Below, in pieces: positions 53,438-63,222 of a stretch of DNA of 64,000 nucleotides. Position 1 is the first letter of the stretch. The number at the start of each line of letters is the position of its first letter. The notes under the pieces were generated by a model, which saw nothing but the letters and a program-made list of their open reading frames with translations, was not told the DNA's origin and made no database searches. Where the stretch lies: NCBI GenBank assembly GCA_947589355.1, contig CANPZC010000009.1, positions 25,509 to 89,508 of the forward strand. The letters are read 5' to 3'. Both the position numbers and the translations under genes were made by a program. The stretch is from an uncultured Clostridia bacterium. Lineage in GTDB: Bacteria > Bacillota > Clostridia > Oscillospirales > Ruminococcaceae.

Positions 53438-56242
53438 CTATTTCAGCTTGCTGAATATTTTATCGAGCAGCACGCCCTTTTTGTACTCGAACAGGAACAC
53501 CATTACAAGTATCAAAAGTCCGCATACTGACAGCACTATTGATATTATCAGATAATTGGGTCTGAACGTCATTGAAACGGTGTGCGTGCCGGGTGACATC
53601 TTTACGCCGATGAACATATCCGCTATAACTGTAGGCTCGACCGTTTCGCCGTCAACTTTTATTATCCAGCCCTCTTCATAAGGCATTGTGGTAAACAGCA
53701 TCTGATCGTTTCCGACCGTTATATTGCCCTCGATGTGCGTGTCGTCCTGCTTTGTTATCTCCCAAACATTCTGACCGAGCTGCTGCACAGCGTTTACAAA
53801 TCTGTCTTTATGGAAGATATAGAAATAAGTATCAGACCAGTAAGCCTCGCCTGGGTCCATGGGTATTGAAACGCGCACCCTGACCGATTCGCCCTCATGG
53901 AACGAGCCCAGATCGAGCACCGAGTAATAGTCACCCTCAAAGAAGTAATTTATAAAATTAAATCCGCCCTGATCGGCATCTGCAAACACATCGTCGCGCT
54001 TTAACCACACGTTCACCTTTCTTTCATACATTGTCGGGAAGTACATATAGAAATGCTCGGTATCTTCGGGTATGGTGAACAGGAAATCTTCGTGGCACTC
54101 GCCTATTGAAGTATTCTTGTAATAATACTTTGTATGATTTTCGCTTACGCCTGCGGTAGCAAGATTTTCGGTATCTATGCTTTCGGGGAACAGCCGCGTC
54201 ATATACTCGGTGTAAGTCATCTCGTCAACGCCGAGAGCATAGTTGAGCAGGTTATTCTGGTTCACAAACGGGCTTGCATCTTCAAGGAAGTAATTCTCCA
54301 TCATATTATTAGCGGCAAAGCCCATGCCAAGCGAATAGGGGTTCTGATAAACGCTTATATCCGTTCCCGTCTGTGAGCTGTCAAGCACAAGCGGATAGTC
54401 TTCGGGGACTTTGGTATTACCGGTGTGCTGTGTGTTCCAGTCCATAAGGTACTTGATGCCAAGCACCGCATCCATTATCGGGGTAGTGCCCCTATAGCTC
54501 GTATAGTTGCCGCCGTATGCAAAGCCGAGATCCTGCAAACCTTTCAGCACCGGTGCATTCATAGTTGAGCTTGAGTGCGATATACCGTGATAGCCTGTGC
54601 CTATCGGGTCGCATACCGTTCTGTGGTAGGTGGATTCCATTCTGAAAAACGGCGTATTGTCGTACTCGTTTACCTTTTCAACGGTATTGCGCATATCTAT
54701 CATATACTGCTGATAGGAAGTATACGTACTGTAACTTACGTCTTCATCTATCTTCAGGACTGTGTCATACGAATTTGCGAACATTTCAATGCACACCGCG
54801 CCGCACATCACGCCATACACAATTTTGTTGTTATACCTTTTTATAAGGCACAGCAGTATATACATTACAAACACCGCTATAACGGCGAACCACACGCCCT
54901 GTATCTTGTACTGCGTATCGCCGTCAACAAGAGTAGATACCGACAATTTTGAAAAATGCTCATAGCCGCGGTCGTCAAGGTACACAATATACGCCAGTAT
55001 ACCAAACATTGCCGCGCCAAGCTCTTTGCCTGTAATGCCGTCTAAGTTCTGGAACGCCCTGAAAGCCATTACCAGCAAAAAGAAGCTGAACACGAAAGAA
55101 TATCTGTAAGGCAGCCAGTTGGGCACCTGAAAACCGTGCATGGCTATATCTATCGGCGCGATATACATAAATATAAACGTTACCGCCAGCAGCAGACCCT
55201 TTGAAACTTTTTCTTTGAGGGAAATTTTACTGTTGAGAAAAAACAGCGGCAGCATTATTATTGCAAGTATACCGCTGTATACCATAGGCAGACCCTCGTT
55301 GCGGACAGTATCGTAAGTTAAGGGGAACAGCTTTGTTGTGAAGTCTATCAGCTTGAACTGCGTGCGCAGAGAGAAATCTGCAACGCTGAATTCCATTTTG
55401 CCCAGTGACAGCGACTTATACACGGGCAAAAGCACCCACATCGACGACATAAGCGCCGCGAACGTGCCGAACGCGAACCTGCCGCAGCAGCCGAGCCAGC
55501 CCTTTGGTATAATTCTGCCCTCTTTAGAGAACATACAGTAAATAAAGTACAAAAATGTAAATATACCGACCATATAGCCTATGTAGAAATGCGCTATGAA
55601 CATAAGCGCCAGCGGTATGATGTATGGCAACATCACGCGGTCTTCTATAAGCCTGTGAACGCCCCAGAATATCAGCGGCAGGTACACAAGACCGTCGAGC
55701 CACATGGGATCCATAAGCTCTACCACCATATACGCGCAGAGGGCATACATAGTTGAGAACACCAGCAAAGACGCGAATTTCGGCTTGTCCTTGCCGGAAG
55801 TTTTTTTCAGAAAGAATGAGAAAGTAACAGCCGATGCGCCTATTTTTGCAAGCTGCATAAGCTCTATCGCGCCAAGCATACAGGTGCGCGGCAAAAGGCA
55901 TATTATCAGCATAAAGGGGCTTGCGAGGTAGTATGCAAAAATGCCGAACATCTCGCCGGAAATGTTTCTGCTCCAGTTGTAGATAAGGCTGCCCTTGCCC
56001 CAGAATGCATCTCGCAGTGCCTCATAGAAGTAGACGTACTGACCGTTGAGGTCAAGCACAAGCACCGAGTTTTCGCCGAACGGGTGTACCTTGAAAACAG
56101 CGTACACCAGATACATTACTGCAAAAGGCACGGCAAAAATTGCAAGATACTGCCAGTGTTTCACAGCCCAGCGCCACAGGCTACTGCCCGTTTTATTCAG
56201 AAAGCCTGATTTTTTCGTTTTAACTGCGTTTTCGTTGCTCAT
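53438..56242 (-). CDS. YfhO-family GT-C membrane glycosyltransferase
   Basis: 934 residues with about 13 membrane segments and a large extracellular domain near the C-terminus. The motif LDLNGQYVYFYEALRDAFWG follows the first segment and carries the GT-C acidic residue. FYIGYMVGIFTFLYFIY and VPNWLPYRYSFVFSF match YfhO. In Bacillus and Listeria YfhO-type proteins move GlcNAc from undecaprenyl phosphate to lipoteichoic acid, supplied by a CsbB-type enzyme. That partner is encoded directly upstream with a 4-bp overlap. Confidence 0.88.
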   Translation of the reverse strand: MSNENAVKTKKSGFLNKTGSSLWRWAVKHWQYLAIFAVPFAVMYLVYAVFKVHPFGENSVLVLDLNGQYVYFYEALRDAFWGKGSLIYNWSRNISGEMFGIFAYYLASPFMLIICLLPRTCMLGAIELMQLAKIGASAVTFSFFLKKTSGKDKPKFASLLVFSTMYALCAYMVVELMDPMWLDGLVYLPLIFWGVHRLIEDRVMLPYIIPLALMFIAHFYIGYMVGIFTFLYFIYCMFSKEGRIIPKGWLGCCGRFAFGTFAALMSSMWVLLPVYKSLSLGKMEFSVADFSLRTQFKLIDFTTKLFPLTYDTVRNEGLPMVYSGILAIIMLPLFFLNSKISLKEKVSKGLLLAVTFIFMYIAPIDIAMHGFQVPNWLPYRYSFVFSFFLLVMAFRAFQNLDGITGKELGAAMFGILAYIVYLDDRGYEHFSKLSVSTLVDGDTQYKIQGVWFAVIAVFVMYILLCLIKRYNNKIVYGVMCGAVCIEMFANSYDTVLKIDEDVSYSTYTSYQQYMIDMRNTVEKVNEYDNTPFFRMESTYHRTVCDPIGTGYHGISHSSSTMNAPVLKGLQDLGFAYGGNYTSYRGTTPIMDAVLGIKYLMDWNTQHTGNTKVPEDYPLVLDSSQTGTDISVYQNPYSLGMGFAANNMMENYFLEDASPFVNQNNLLNYALGVDEMTYTEYMTRLFPESIDTENLATAGVSENHTKYYYKNTSIGECHEDFLFTIPEDTEHFYMYFPTMYERKVNVWLKRDDVFADADQGGFNFINYFFEGDYYSVLDLGSFHEGESVRVRVSIPMDPGEAYWSDTYFYIFHKDRFVNAVQQLGQNVWEITKQDDTHIEGNITVGNDQMLFTTMPYEEGWIIKVDGETVEPTVIADMFIGVKMSPGTHTVSMTFRPNYLIISIVLSVCGLLILVMVFLFEYKKGVLLDKIFSKLK

Positions 56243-57180
56243 TGTTTTTTCTCCGAAGTTTCTTCAATATTTTTAAGTTCGCTCACTATAAATCGCGGGC
56301 GGTCTTTTATCTCCTCATAAATTTTTGAGATATAGTAGCCTATTATGCCTATGCTTATCATTATTATGCTGGAGGTGATAAGCTGCAAAAGTATAACGGT
56401 CGTGAAGCCCTCCATGGCGTTGCCGGCTATTTTATTGTAAAGCGTGTTTGCGGCGAGGATTATCGCAATTATAAGCATTATAACGCCGCATACCGTTACC
56501 GCGTGGAGCGGCGCAGATGTGAACGAAGTTATAGAGTTTACAGCGTATCTGAACAGCGACTTTACCGACCAAGTTGACTTCCCGTTCTCGCGCTGCGCGA
56601 CATCAAAATAAACATACTCTGTCTTAAAGCCTACCCAACTGCTCATGGCGCGGAAAAACGTCAGTCTTTCGGGCATTTCGTTAAGGGCGTCAACTGCTTT
56701 TCTGTCGATAAGTTTAAAGTCCGAAGCGGCTGTCATATCAAGCCCGGAAGCGCGTTTTATCAGCCCGTAAAACATTTTACTGAACGCTTTGTAAAAAATA
56801 TTCTCTTTTCCTCGCGAGGCTTTTTTGCCCTCAACAATATCAACGTCGTTATTTTTCCATATGTTGTACATTTCTACTATCGTTTCGGGTGGGTGCTGCA
56901 TATCGCAGTCAATAAGCACTGCCGCATCGCCTTTTGCATATTTCAGCCCTGCAAAAATCGCGCCCTCTTTGCCGAAATTGCGGCTGAAACATATGCCTTT
57001 AACGCGGCTGTCTTTCGCGCTCTCGGCGCATATCTGTTCCCACGTTTTGTCGGCAGAGCCGTCGTTTACAAAGATAAGCTCGTGATCTATACCGTTTTCG
57101 TCAAGCACCGAAGTAATGCGCTGTGCGGCGATCGAAATATTCTTTTCCTCGTTATAAGCAGGAATGATCACAGAAATCAT
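56239..57180 (-). CDS. CsbB/GtrB-like polyprenyl-phosphate glycosyltransferase (GT2)
   Basis: 313 residues. GT2 domain (SVIIPAYNEEKNISIAAQRI, FVNDGSADKTW, VLIDCDMQHPPETI with the DxD-like Asp residues) and two C-terminal membrane helices (AVTVCGVIMLIIAIILAANTL and LQLITSSIIMISIGIIGYYI). The family loads a sugar onto undecaprenyl phosphate at the inner face. It is first in a two-gene operon with the YfhO-type transferase. Confidence 0.9.
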   Translation of the reverse strand: MISVIIPAYNEEKNISIAAQRITSVLDENGIDHELIFVNDGSADKTWEQICAESAKDSRVKGICFSRNFGKEGAIFAGLKYAKGDAAVLIDCDMQHPPETIVEMYNIWKNNDVDIVEGKKASRGKENIFYKAFSKMFYGLIKRASGLDMTAASDFKLIDRKAVDALNEMPERLTFFRAMSSWVGFKTEYVYFDVAQRENGKSTWSVKSLFRYAVNSITSFTSAPLHAVTVCGVIMLIIAIILAANTLYNKIAGNAMEGFTTVILLQLITSSIIMISIGIIGYYISKIYEEIKDRPRFIVSELKNIEETSEKKQ

Positions 57181-57220
57181 TTATACATCTCCTCTGTATG
57201 CACATATTACACCATAATAT

Positions 57221-57249
57221 ATAATAGCACATTCGGCGGCAAAAATCAA
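57221..57249 (-). promoter_or_regulatory. Sigma-A promoter of the CsbB/YfhO operon
   Basis: Minus strand TTGATT (57244-57249), 17-nt spacer, TATTAT (57221-57226). Confidence 0.65.
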
Positions 57250-57258
57250 CCATATAGA

Positions 57259-57291
57259 CAAAAAAGATCTCTGCCGCATTTGGCAGAGACC
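57259..57291 (-). terminator. Terminator of the NPSTG surface protein gene
   Basis: Minus strand AGGTCTCTGCC and GGCAGAGATCT around AAATGC, followed by TTTTTTG. Confidence 0.75.
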
Positions 57292-57340
57292 TTTCAAGGG
57301 GTTAATATTATGAAAAAACAATGTAGCCTTTTCTAGGTAA

Positions 57341-57982
57341 TTACTTGCTCTTCTTAGTAGCAACTACTGCAACACCTGCAAGTGCAAGACCTGCGAGTGC
57401 AAGACCTGCGGTAGAACCTGTAGAAGGGTTGGAAGGCTTAGGATCGGGAGTAGGCTCCGGATCAGGAGTAGGCTCAGGGTCAGCAGCAGAAGCAGCCTTT
57501 GTTACTATAACGCCGTTACCGCACCAGTCATTGAAAACACAACCCTCGCCATCGGGTTCGCCCCAAGTAATATCTACCTTTATCTCTGTAACATCATCTG
57601 TAACTTCAAACTTAGCAGATTTGTTAGGTGTAACTTCCTGCTTGTTGTCGCCAACAGCAGCGGTAAACATTACATGGTCAACATAAGCTTCATTTCCTTC
57701 GCCTACCCAAGATTGGCAAACGATCTCAACAGTATCGCCCTTTGCAGCAGGTATTGTAAGAGTACCACTTCCGTCAGCATCCAAAGTACCTACCCAAGTG
57801 GAACCTTTAACGCCGTCCTTAGAATCTTCGTTCTTATCGCCGTCAGCATCCCAGCCCCAAGAAACTTCCTTGCCGCCAAACTGATAATATGCCTTTTCAG
57901 CAGCAGCAAAAGCCGAAGTTACCATTGCTGTGCAAGCAACGACCGCAGCAGCGAGTGTTGCAAGAATTTTTCTCATTTTCAT
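57341..57982 (-). CDS. Secreted surface protein with NPSTG sortase-type anchor
   Basis: About 213 residues. Signal peptide ending AFAAAEKA, a beta-rich domain (about 30-165) with KAYYQFGGKEVSWGWDADGD and VFNDWCGNGVIV, a PEPTPDPEPTPDP linker, and a C-terminal sorting signal: NPSTG, the hydrophobic AGLALAGLALAGVAVVA and a KKSK tail. NPxTG in place of LPxTG suggests a non-A class sortase. The domain looks like a small carbohydrate-binding or enzyme-accessory module, but no family was recognised. No sortase gene is in the window. Confidence 0.75.
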   Translation of the reverse strand: MKMRKILATLAAAVVACTAMVTSAFAAAEKAYYQFGGKEVSWGWDADGDKNEDSKDGVKGSTWVGTLDADGSGTLTIPAAKGDTVEIVCQSWVGEGNEAYVDHVMFTAAVGDNKQEVTPNKSAKFEVTDDVTEIKVDITWGEPDGEGCVFNDWCGNGVIVTKAASAADPEPTPDPEPTPDPKPSNPSTGSTAGLALAGLALAGVAVVATKKSK

Positions 57983-58021
57983 GATAAAAATCATTCCTTT
58001 CCAAATTAAATTTATAATAAT

Positions 58022-58050
58022 ATTTTACACGAAAAAATGCATATTTTCAA
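58022..58050 (-). promoter_or_regulatory. Sigma-A promoter of the NPSTG protein gene
   Basis: Minus strand TTGAAA (58045-58050), 17-nt spacer, TAAAAT (58022-58027). Confidence 0.65.
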
Positions 58051-58341
58051 GGCACATTGTACATAATTTTGAACATTGTTTTTTAGCTATATTGCACAAA
58101 GTTTATTACACTATGTTTCATATATTTCCTAAAAGTGAATATTTTTAAACGCTTTCAGATGTCACGCGGCAGCCAAGAAAAATATTATCGTTAAATTCGG
58201 CAAATATATAAATATATTAAACTATGTTATACTTATTTTGTTTGAATACGTCAATAATGGTGAAAGCGGCTTTTTAATTTTGTGCAAAACGCAAATTGAA
58301 AATATGAAAATAATAGGTTACAATATAAGTACAAATATTTT
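58051..58341. other. AT-rich non-coding stretch
   Basis: No gene, RNA or repeat could be supported between the divergent promoter at 58050 and the ribosome site of the next lipoprotein gene. TTATACT near 58227 is a weak -10 candidate. Confidence 0.4.
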
Positions 58342-58358
58342 AAAGGAGGTAATCCAAA

Positions 58359-59237
58359 ATGAAAATGAAAAAGTTAGCTGCCATTGCTCTTGCAATGACT
58401 ATGTGTGTTTCAATGCTCGCATCTTGCGGCGACGATGCTTCTTCTTCGGCTGCCGATACAACTTCTGCTCCTGCTGAAAGCGTTGCTGAGACCACTACCG
58501 CTCCTGAGGAAAGCAAACCCGAGGAGACCACTACCGCTGAGGAATCTTCCGCACCCGATGAAAGCAGCGCAGCTGAGGCTGCGACCTCGACTTTCTCCGA
58601 GTTTGATGAAAGCAAGCTGATACAGGGCGCTATCGAGTATCCGAACGGCTGTTTCCGTCTCGAACTGTTTAACACGTATGGCGCTGGCACTCAGAACGAC
58701 AAGCCTTTTGACCCCGATGAAATAGAATTTGACGGCGGTATTGCTGTTACATTCGATATTTCGGGCATTGCCGATCAGGAAAAGACCTATGATGCATTCC
58801 TGATGTACACCGACAGCTCATGGGCTTACGGCTGCTGGAACATAAATGATGCCAACGTTGGCGCTGCTCACATAAAGGGCGACGGCACTTACACCGTTTA
58901 TATTGACAAGGAAATTGTTTCCTCTGCTAACCCCAACTACAAAAAGAAACTTTCTAACGGCGAAGTTACAGAAGAAGAGTTTGAAGATCCTGCTGCTGAG
59001 GCATTCTCGACCGCTGTATTCTGCGTAGATATTTACGGTCTTGCCGCTGACGAGGGAATGACTGTTGCTGACGGCGACGACGGCAAAAAGATTTACGACA
59101 ACAAGAATGTTAAGATCTCCAACGTTAAAGTTGAATGGTGGGACGAGGGAAGCGAGCCTGAGTTCGTTCAGCCGGTTGACACAAGCATTGAGCTTATAGA
59201 CCTTGCAACTTATCCTGTTGCTACCCCCGAAGAATAA
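58359..59237 (+). CDS. Lipoprotein with acidic Thr/Glu linker, paralogue of 43514-44329
   Basis: 292 residues. Lipobox LASCGDD (Cys about 22) and a linker AETTTAPEESKPEETTTAEE shared almost word for word with the lipoprotein at 43514. The mature beta-rich domain (about 80-290) contains AVTFDISGIADQEKTYDAFL, SWAYGCWNINDANVGAAHIK and NVKVEWWDEGSEPEF. Family not recognised; a glycan-binding surface role is inferred from company and fold impression. AAAGGAGGT lies 8 nt before the ATG. Monocistronic with its own terminator. Confidence 0.65.
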   Translation: MKMKKLAAIALAMTMCVSMLASCGDDASSSAADTTSAPAESVAETTTAPEESKPEETTTAEESSAPDESSAAEAATSTFSEFDESKLIQGAIEYPNGCFRLELFNTYGAGTQNDKPFDPDEIEFDGGIAVTFDISGIADQEKTYDAFLMYTDSSWAYGCWNINDANVGAAHIKGDGTYTVYIDKEIVSSANPNYKKKLSNGEVTEEEFEDPAAEAFSTAVFCVDIYGLAADEGMTVADGDDGKKIYDNKNVKISNVKVEWWDEGSEPEFVQPVDTSIELIDLATYPVATPEE

Positions 59238-59254
59238 TCTTATAACACAATATC

Positions 59255-59290
59255 AAAGGGACTGTTGCAAACGCAGCAGCCCCTTTTTTA
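59255..59290. terminator. Terminator of the lipoprotein gene
   Basis: AAGGGaCTGtTGC and GCAgCAGcCCCTT around AAAC, followed by TTTTT. It may also end the convergent SDR gene. Confidence 0.65.
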
Positions 59291-59302
59291 TGCCGTAAAA
59301 TA

Positions 59303-60091
59303 TCAGTTTTCGTTATTTTCAAGCTTTTTGCTCTGGTATCTCGCCGCAACGCCCAGCGTTACGCTTTTCGGCACGAGCCTTTGTGCCAGCGCGGCGGCTT
59401 TCATTTTTGTTTCGGGTATTATTATAACTTTTCTGTTAAACATCTCCATTACCGCATACTGCGCGCAAAACTTAGGCGATATGCCTTTCATAGCGAAATT
59501 CACCTGAGCCACCTCGTTGAACTCTGTATCAACAGGGCCGGGGCAAAGCGCGCCGATGTACACATTGCTGCACATATCTTCAAGCTCGGCGGCTATGGCA
59601 TTGGTAAGGCTTACAACATACGCTTTTGTAGCATAGTATGTCGCCATAAGCGGCCCACCCGGCATAAGCCCTGCCGATGATGCAACGTTCAGTATATATC
59701 CGCTGTCGTTTTCGATGAACTTCTGCAAAAACAGCTTCGTCAGTATATGCACGGCTTTCACGTTGGTGTCTATCATGGCAAGCTCTTTTTCAAGGGGTAT
59801 TTCCTCAAAATATCCTGCCGCGCCAAAGCCTGCGCAGTTTACAAGTATCTGAACATTGTCGCCCTTTACTTCATCAAAAAGCCTTTGGCAGTCGCTTTCT
59901 TGGCTTACATCGGCGCAAAACGTCCGCGAGGGGTTTTTCATGCGCTGTTTAAGCTCTTCAAGCCTGTTCTCTCGCCTCGCGACAAGCACTGTTTCATATC
60001 CCATGCTATCGAGTATAAGCGCTATCTGCCTGCCTATGCCCGAACTTGCCCCCGTAATTACGGCTGTTTCGCCGCTGATCGCTCTCCTCAT
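59303..60091 (-). CDS. Short-chain dehydrogenase/reductase
   Basis: 262 residues. Rossmann motif VITGASSGIGRQIAL (TGxxxGxG), NAG motif LVNCAGFGAAG, catalytic Ser in NVASSAGLMPG and YxxxK in TYYATKAYVVSL. It resembles the DltE/YqjQ-like 'classical' SDR group; substrate unknown. The ATG at 60091 has AAGGAG 10 nt upstream; a GTG three codons earlier sits too close to it. It lies 30 bp downstream of the GH5-CBM2 gene's end and could be read from that operon. Confidence 0.85.
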   Translation of the reverse strand: MRRAISGETAVITGASSGIGRQIALILDSMGYETVLVARRENRLEELKQRMKNPSRTFCADVSQESDCQRLFDEVKGDNVQILVNCAGFGAAGYFEEIPLEKELAMIDTNVKAVHILTKLFLQKFIENDSGYILNVASSAGLMPGGPLMATYYATKAYVVSLTNAIAAELEDMCSNVYIGALCPGPVDTEFNEVAQVNFAMKGISPKFCAQYAVMEMFNRKVIIIPETKMKAAALAQRLVPKSVTLGVAARYQSKKLENNEN

Positions 60092-60121
60092 AATGCGCAC
60101 GCTCCTTTGCTTTTTATGTAA

Positions 60122-62158
60122 TCAGCTAAGGCTTTTTGCCTCGCTTAAGGTAATGCCGTTTTTGCCAAGCGGTATGGCGTGATCTAAACCTACAAATTTT
60201 CCGCCCTGCTGCCACAAAACTTCCTTTACAAATGCGTATTTTTCCTCGTCCCACGTTGTGAAGTCATCGAGCACCAGTCCGCCGGTGTCGCCCGAATTTG
60301 CATTAAAGCACCAGAATGTGTGGTGCAGATGATTTTCCTTGATAAGCTGCCGCATATAGGTCATCCATGTAATGTTGGGTTCTGTCATAAAGCCGCCCCA
60401 CTCGCCTATAAGCAGCGGCGCGATATTCTGCTTGTATATGTAGAACCAGTTGTCCTGCCAGCAGTCTTTCATAAGGCTGTTGAAGTCATAGCTTCCCTCA
60501 AACCACGGCTGCTGATATACCGTAGGGCCGTAGTCGTGCGGCGAATACACCAGCTTGTTCTGATATTTGCCAAGATCTATCGGGTCTTTCTTTACGCCGC
60601 GCAGGTTGCCGCCCCACCAGTTGAAGTAATAATCCTTTTCATCTGTAGAGTGAAAATCGCCATTTTTCGCGGTATCTATGGGGTATATCTCTATGCCCTC
60701 TACCATTATAAGAACGTTGGGGTTCTTCGCAAGTATTCTCGAAGCGGCTGTTTCTGCAACGTACTTCCAGTTGTTTGCATCTTTTGAGTTATCCCACTTC
60801 GCGGCGTTCTCGCCCTCGTAAGGCTTGCCGTGAGGCTCGTTTTTAAGGTCGTATGCAACTATGGTGTCGTTGTTTTTGTAGCGGTCTGCCATCCATTCAA
60901 GAGCCTTGTAATAATCCTCTGTAGTAATACTTCCGTTGTACCACAAATTAACGTTGTGCCCCGATGCATCAGTCTTTGCGCAGTGTATGTCTATCATGAC
61001 TTTCATGCCGTTTGCCTCGAAAAGTTTCAGCACATAGTCAAATATTTCAAGGCTGTTCATTGAGTTAAGGTCTGAATTATACGCCTGATTGTAGTTTGCC
61101 TGTGGGTACTCTCCTGCCGCCCACTGGTTTATAAGCTCCGCCGAAAACGGTATTCTTACAAGATTGAAACCGTGGTCTGCAATAGCAGTTACAGAAGAAA
61201 CAAGCTCGCTTCCCCACAAGCCGTCAAAAATGTTGGTGCCTGTATTGTAGCCAAACCAGTTCACGCCGGTTATCCAAACTTCCTTGCCGTCTTTGTCAAC
61301 TATCTTGTTTCCCTTTACATAAAGCCAGTCGTCACCCTGAACGGCATCTTCACTGCGCTGTAAAAGCTCGCTTACATCTACCGACGGCTGACCGTTATTG
61401 CCGTTGTTATTGTTATTATTGCCATTATTGTTGTTATTATTGTTACCTCCGTTGCCGCCCTGCTGTTGATTATTATCGCCCAAAACAGCGCCTTCATTCA
61501 CTGTGGTATCGCCGTCATTCACCTTAATGCTGTCAGCATTGAAGCTGCCCGATGTGGTAAGTATAAAACCGACCGAAACGCTTCCGCCTGCGTATATCTC
61601 CTTATTGTGTTCAGTCGGTGTAACAGTCAGCTTTGCGCCGCCTATGCTAAATGTGCCGTTCCAGCCGTCAACAGTGTCGCCCTCGGTAACATCAAGTGTA
61701 AGTTTCCAGTCAGGAAGTGTCTCGGCGGTGTTGTTTTTAATGCTCATATCCACCTGATAGCAGGTCTTTCCGGCGTTTTCCCAAGTATTAGAAACATTAT
61801 AAGTTACCGAAATGCCCTCTGCCTGCGGCGCGCTGTCACTGCTGTCAGATGCGCTTTCACTGCTGTTATCACTATCTTTATTATCTTCAATATTCACGCT
61901 ATTATCGCTGTTTACACTGCTCTCACTGCTGCTGCTCTTTGAGGAAGTTACCGCCGAATCTTCACTTTGCAAAAAAGCCACGCTGCTTTCAGCCGTTTTT
62001 TCATGCAGCTCGTTATAAGCAAAAACGCCCACCACGGCAAGCACCGCAAGCGCAAGCACTATCAGTATAGACACGCCTGTTTTTACCTGAATATACTGCT
62101 TTTCTGACATTTTGTCCTTATTGAACGTCTTGTCGAACCAGTCAAGAAATTTTTTCAT
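60122..62158 (-). CDS. Membrane-anchored cellulase: CBM2 + GH5
   Basis: 678 residues. A 37-residue basic cytoplasmic start, one membrane helix ([20 protein letters not shown]), a Ser/Asp linker, a CBM2-type module (about 115-220; [38 protein letters not shown]), a poly-Asn/Gly linker and a GH5 domain. Acid/base Glu is in [11 protein letters not shown] and the nucleophile in [10 protein letters not shown]. The type II orientation keeps the enzyme on the outer face, independent of any cellulosome dockerin. AGGAGA precedes the ATG. Second gene of an operon behind the CBM-only protein (20 bp gap). Confidence 0.92.
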   Translation of the reverse strand: MKKFLDWFDKTFNKDKMSEKQYIQVKTGVSILIVLALAVLAVVGVFAYNELHEKTAESSVAFLQSEDSAVTSSKSSSSESSVNSDNSVNIEDNKDSDNSSESASDSSDSAPQAEGISVTYNVSNTWENAGKTCYQVDMSIKNNTAETLPDWKLTLDVTEGDTVDGWNGTFSIGGAKLTVTPTEHNKEIYAGGSVSVGFILTTSGSFNADSIKVNDGDTTVNEGAVLGDNNQQQGGNGGNNNNNNNGNNNNNNGNNGQPSVDVSELLQRSEDAVQGDDWLYVKGNKIVDKDGKEVWITGVNWFGYNTGTNIFDGLWGSELVSSVTAIADHGFNLVRIPFSAELINQWAAGEYPQANYNQAYNSDLNSMNSLEIFDYVLKLFEANGMKVMIDIHCAKTDASGHNVNLWYNGSITTEDYYKALEWMADRYKNNDTIVAYDLKNEPHGKPYEGENAAKWDNSKDANNWKYVAETAASRILAKNPNVLIMVEGIEIYPIDTAKNGDFHSTDEKDYYFNWWGGNLRGVKKDPIDLGKYQNKLVYSPHDYGPTVYQQPWFEGSYDFNSLMKDCWQDNWFYIYKQNIAPLLIGEWGGFMTEPNITWMTYMRQLIKENHLHHTFWCFNANSGDTGGLVLDDFTTWDEEKYAFVKEVLWQQGGKFVGLDHAIPLGKNGITLSEAKSLS
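61390..61455. repeat. Asn/Gly codon repeat in the cellulase linker
   Basis: GTT/ATT-type trinucleotide repeats (AAC/AAT codons on the minus strand) encode the linker GGNGGNNNNNNNGNNNNNNG. It is a likely site of length variation between strains. Confidence 0.8.
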
Positions 62159-62177
62159 ATGTTCACTCTCCTGCTGC

Positions 62178-63095
62178 TTAACTTACGCTTGCCGTTGGTG
62201 TAAATTCGCTGGGGCTTTTTACTATCAAACCAACGTCCGATATATTACCGCCTGCCGGTATCACCGAGTTATAATCAACGGGGGTAATTGTGATAGTAGA
62301 TCCGTTTACTGAGAAATTTCCGTTCCATTTGTTTATTATTTCAGTACCCGACGGAACAGTAATGCTTACCGTCCAACCGTTTTTTTCAGATGAAGTACCG
62401 TTGTTGATAGTGATACCTATCTGAAAACACTTTTTGCCGTCCTCCTCCCACGGATTACCAACGACCGAACAGCTTGCCGAAAGTCCTCCGCTCGGCGCAG
62501 GAGGGTCAGTCTTGGGTGGGTCTGTTTTAGGAGGATCGGTTTTGGGTGGATCGGTCTTGGGTGGATCGGTTTTCGCAGGCTGTGTCTTCGGCTTATCTGT
62601 TGTTGACGGCTTTGCTGTTTGAGGCTTGTCAGGCTGAGAGCTTTCCGCCTTTGAGCTATCCTCAGCATCTGGCTGCTCGCTGTCAGAAGAAGCATCGCCG
62701 CTTTGGCTGCCCTGCGTCTCCTGCTGAGAGCTTTCATCAGCGCTTTCGTCAGGCTGTGAGCTTTCCTCTGTATCAGAGCTTTCGTCTTCCTTTGAACTCT
62801 CCTCTACAGAATTTACAGAAGAAGCGCTGTCTGAAACAGAACTTTCTTCGTCAGCCAAAGAACTTACCGAAGAAGATACGCTTGCAGTGGGTATGCTGTC
62901 GCCGCCGGATCTGCCGACTAAGCCGGTAATGCACAGCCCAACGGTAATAACGCCTATTACCGCAAGCCCTGCTATACGCTGTTTCACCTCATCGGAAAGC
63001 GGCTTTTTATCGGTATTTTCCAAAGTTTTTGCCTTTGGCTTTTTCGATTTATCATTATCATCTATAATACTTTTAACGTTCTCTTTATCGGACAT
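62178..63095 (-). CDS. Membrane-anchored CBM2-like cellulose-binding protein without catalytic domain
   Basis: 305 residues. Basic cytoplasmic start, one membrane helix ([21 protein letters not shown]), a long Ser/Glu linker, four PKTDP-type repeats and a C-terminal CBM2-like module (about 205-305; [47 protein letters not shown]). No catalytic domain. It shares topology and module type with the cellulase encoded 20 bp downstream. It would tether the cell to cellulose. The start at 63095 has GAAAGGAA 7 nt upstream. Confidence 0.88.
   Translation of the reverse strand: MSDKENVKSIIDDNDKSKKPKAKTLENTDKKPLSDEVKQRIAGLAVIGVITVGLCITGLVGRSGGDSIPTASVSSSVSSLADEESSVSDSASSVNSVEESSKEDESSDTEESSQPDESADESSQQETQGSQSGDASSDSEQPDAEDSSKAESSQPDKPQTAKPSTTDKPKTQPAKTDPPKTDPPKTDPPKTDPPKTDPPAPSGGLSASCSVVGNPWEEDGKKCFQIGITINNGTSSEKNGWTVSITVPSGTEIINKWNGNFSVNGSTITITPVDYNSVIPAGGNISDVGLIVKSPSEFTPTASVS
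62510..62575. repeat. 15-bp tandem repeat encoding (K)TDPP
   Basis: Four to five copies of a 15-bp unit of the type GGGTGGATCGGTCTT encode the [16 protein letters not shown] linker of the CBM-only protein. Unit differences are mostly synonymous. Confidence 0.85.
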
Positions 63096-63146
63096 AACAA
63101 CTTTCCTTTCATAAAAACGGGTACGCAATATTAAACATACATAATT

Positions 63147-63175
63147 ATTATACAATAATGCCGCAAAAATTTCAA
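63147..63175 (-). promoter_or_regulatory. Sigma-A promoter of the CBM/cellulase operon
   Basis: Minus strand TTGAAA (63170-63175), 17-nt spacer, TATAAT (63147-63152). Confidence 0.75.
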
Positions 63176-63222
63176 TAGGCAGAATGGTATTTTTGTATTT
63201 AAGAAAAAAATTTACAATTGTA

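Noticed and set aside
62510..62575. Regular short repeats resembling a CRISPR array
   Set aside because: The 15-bp units are contiguous without spacers and encode the TDPPK linker of a surface protein. No cas gene is in the window.
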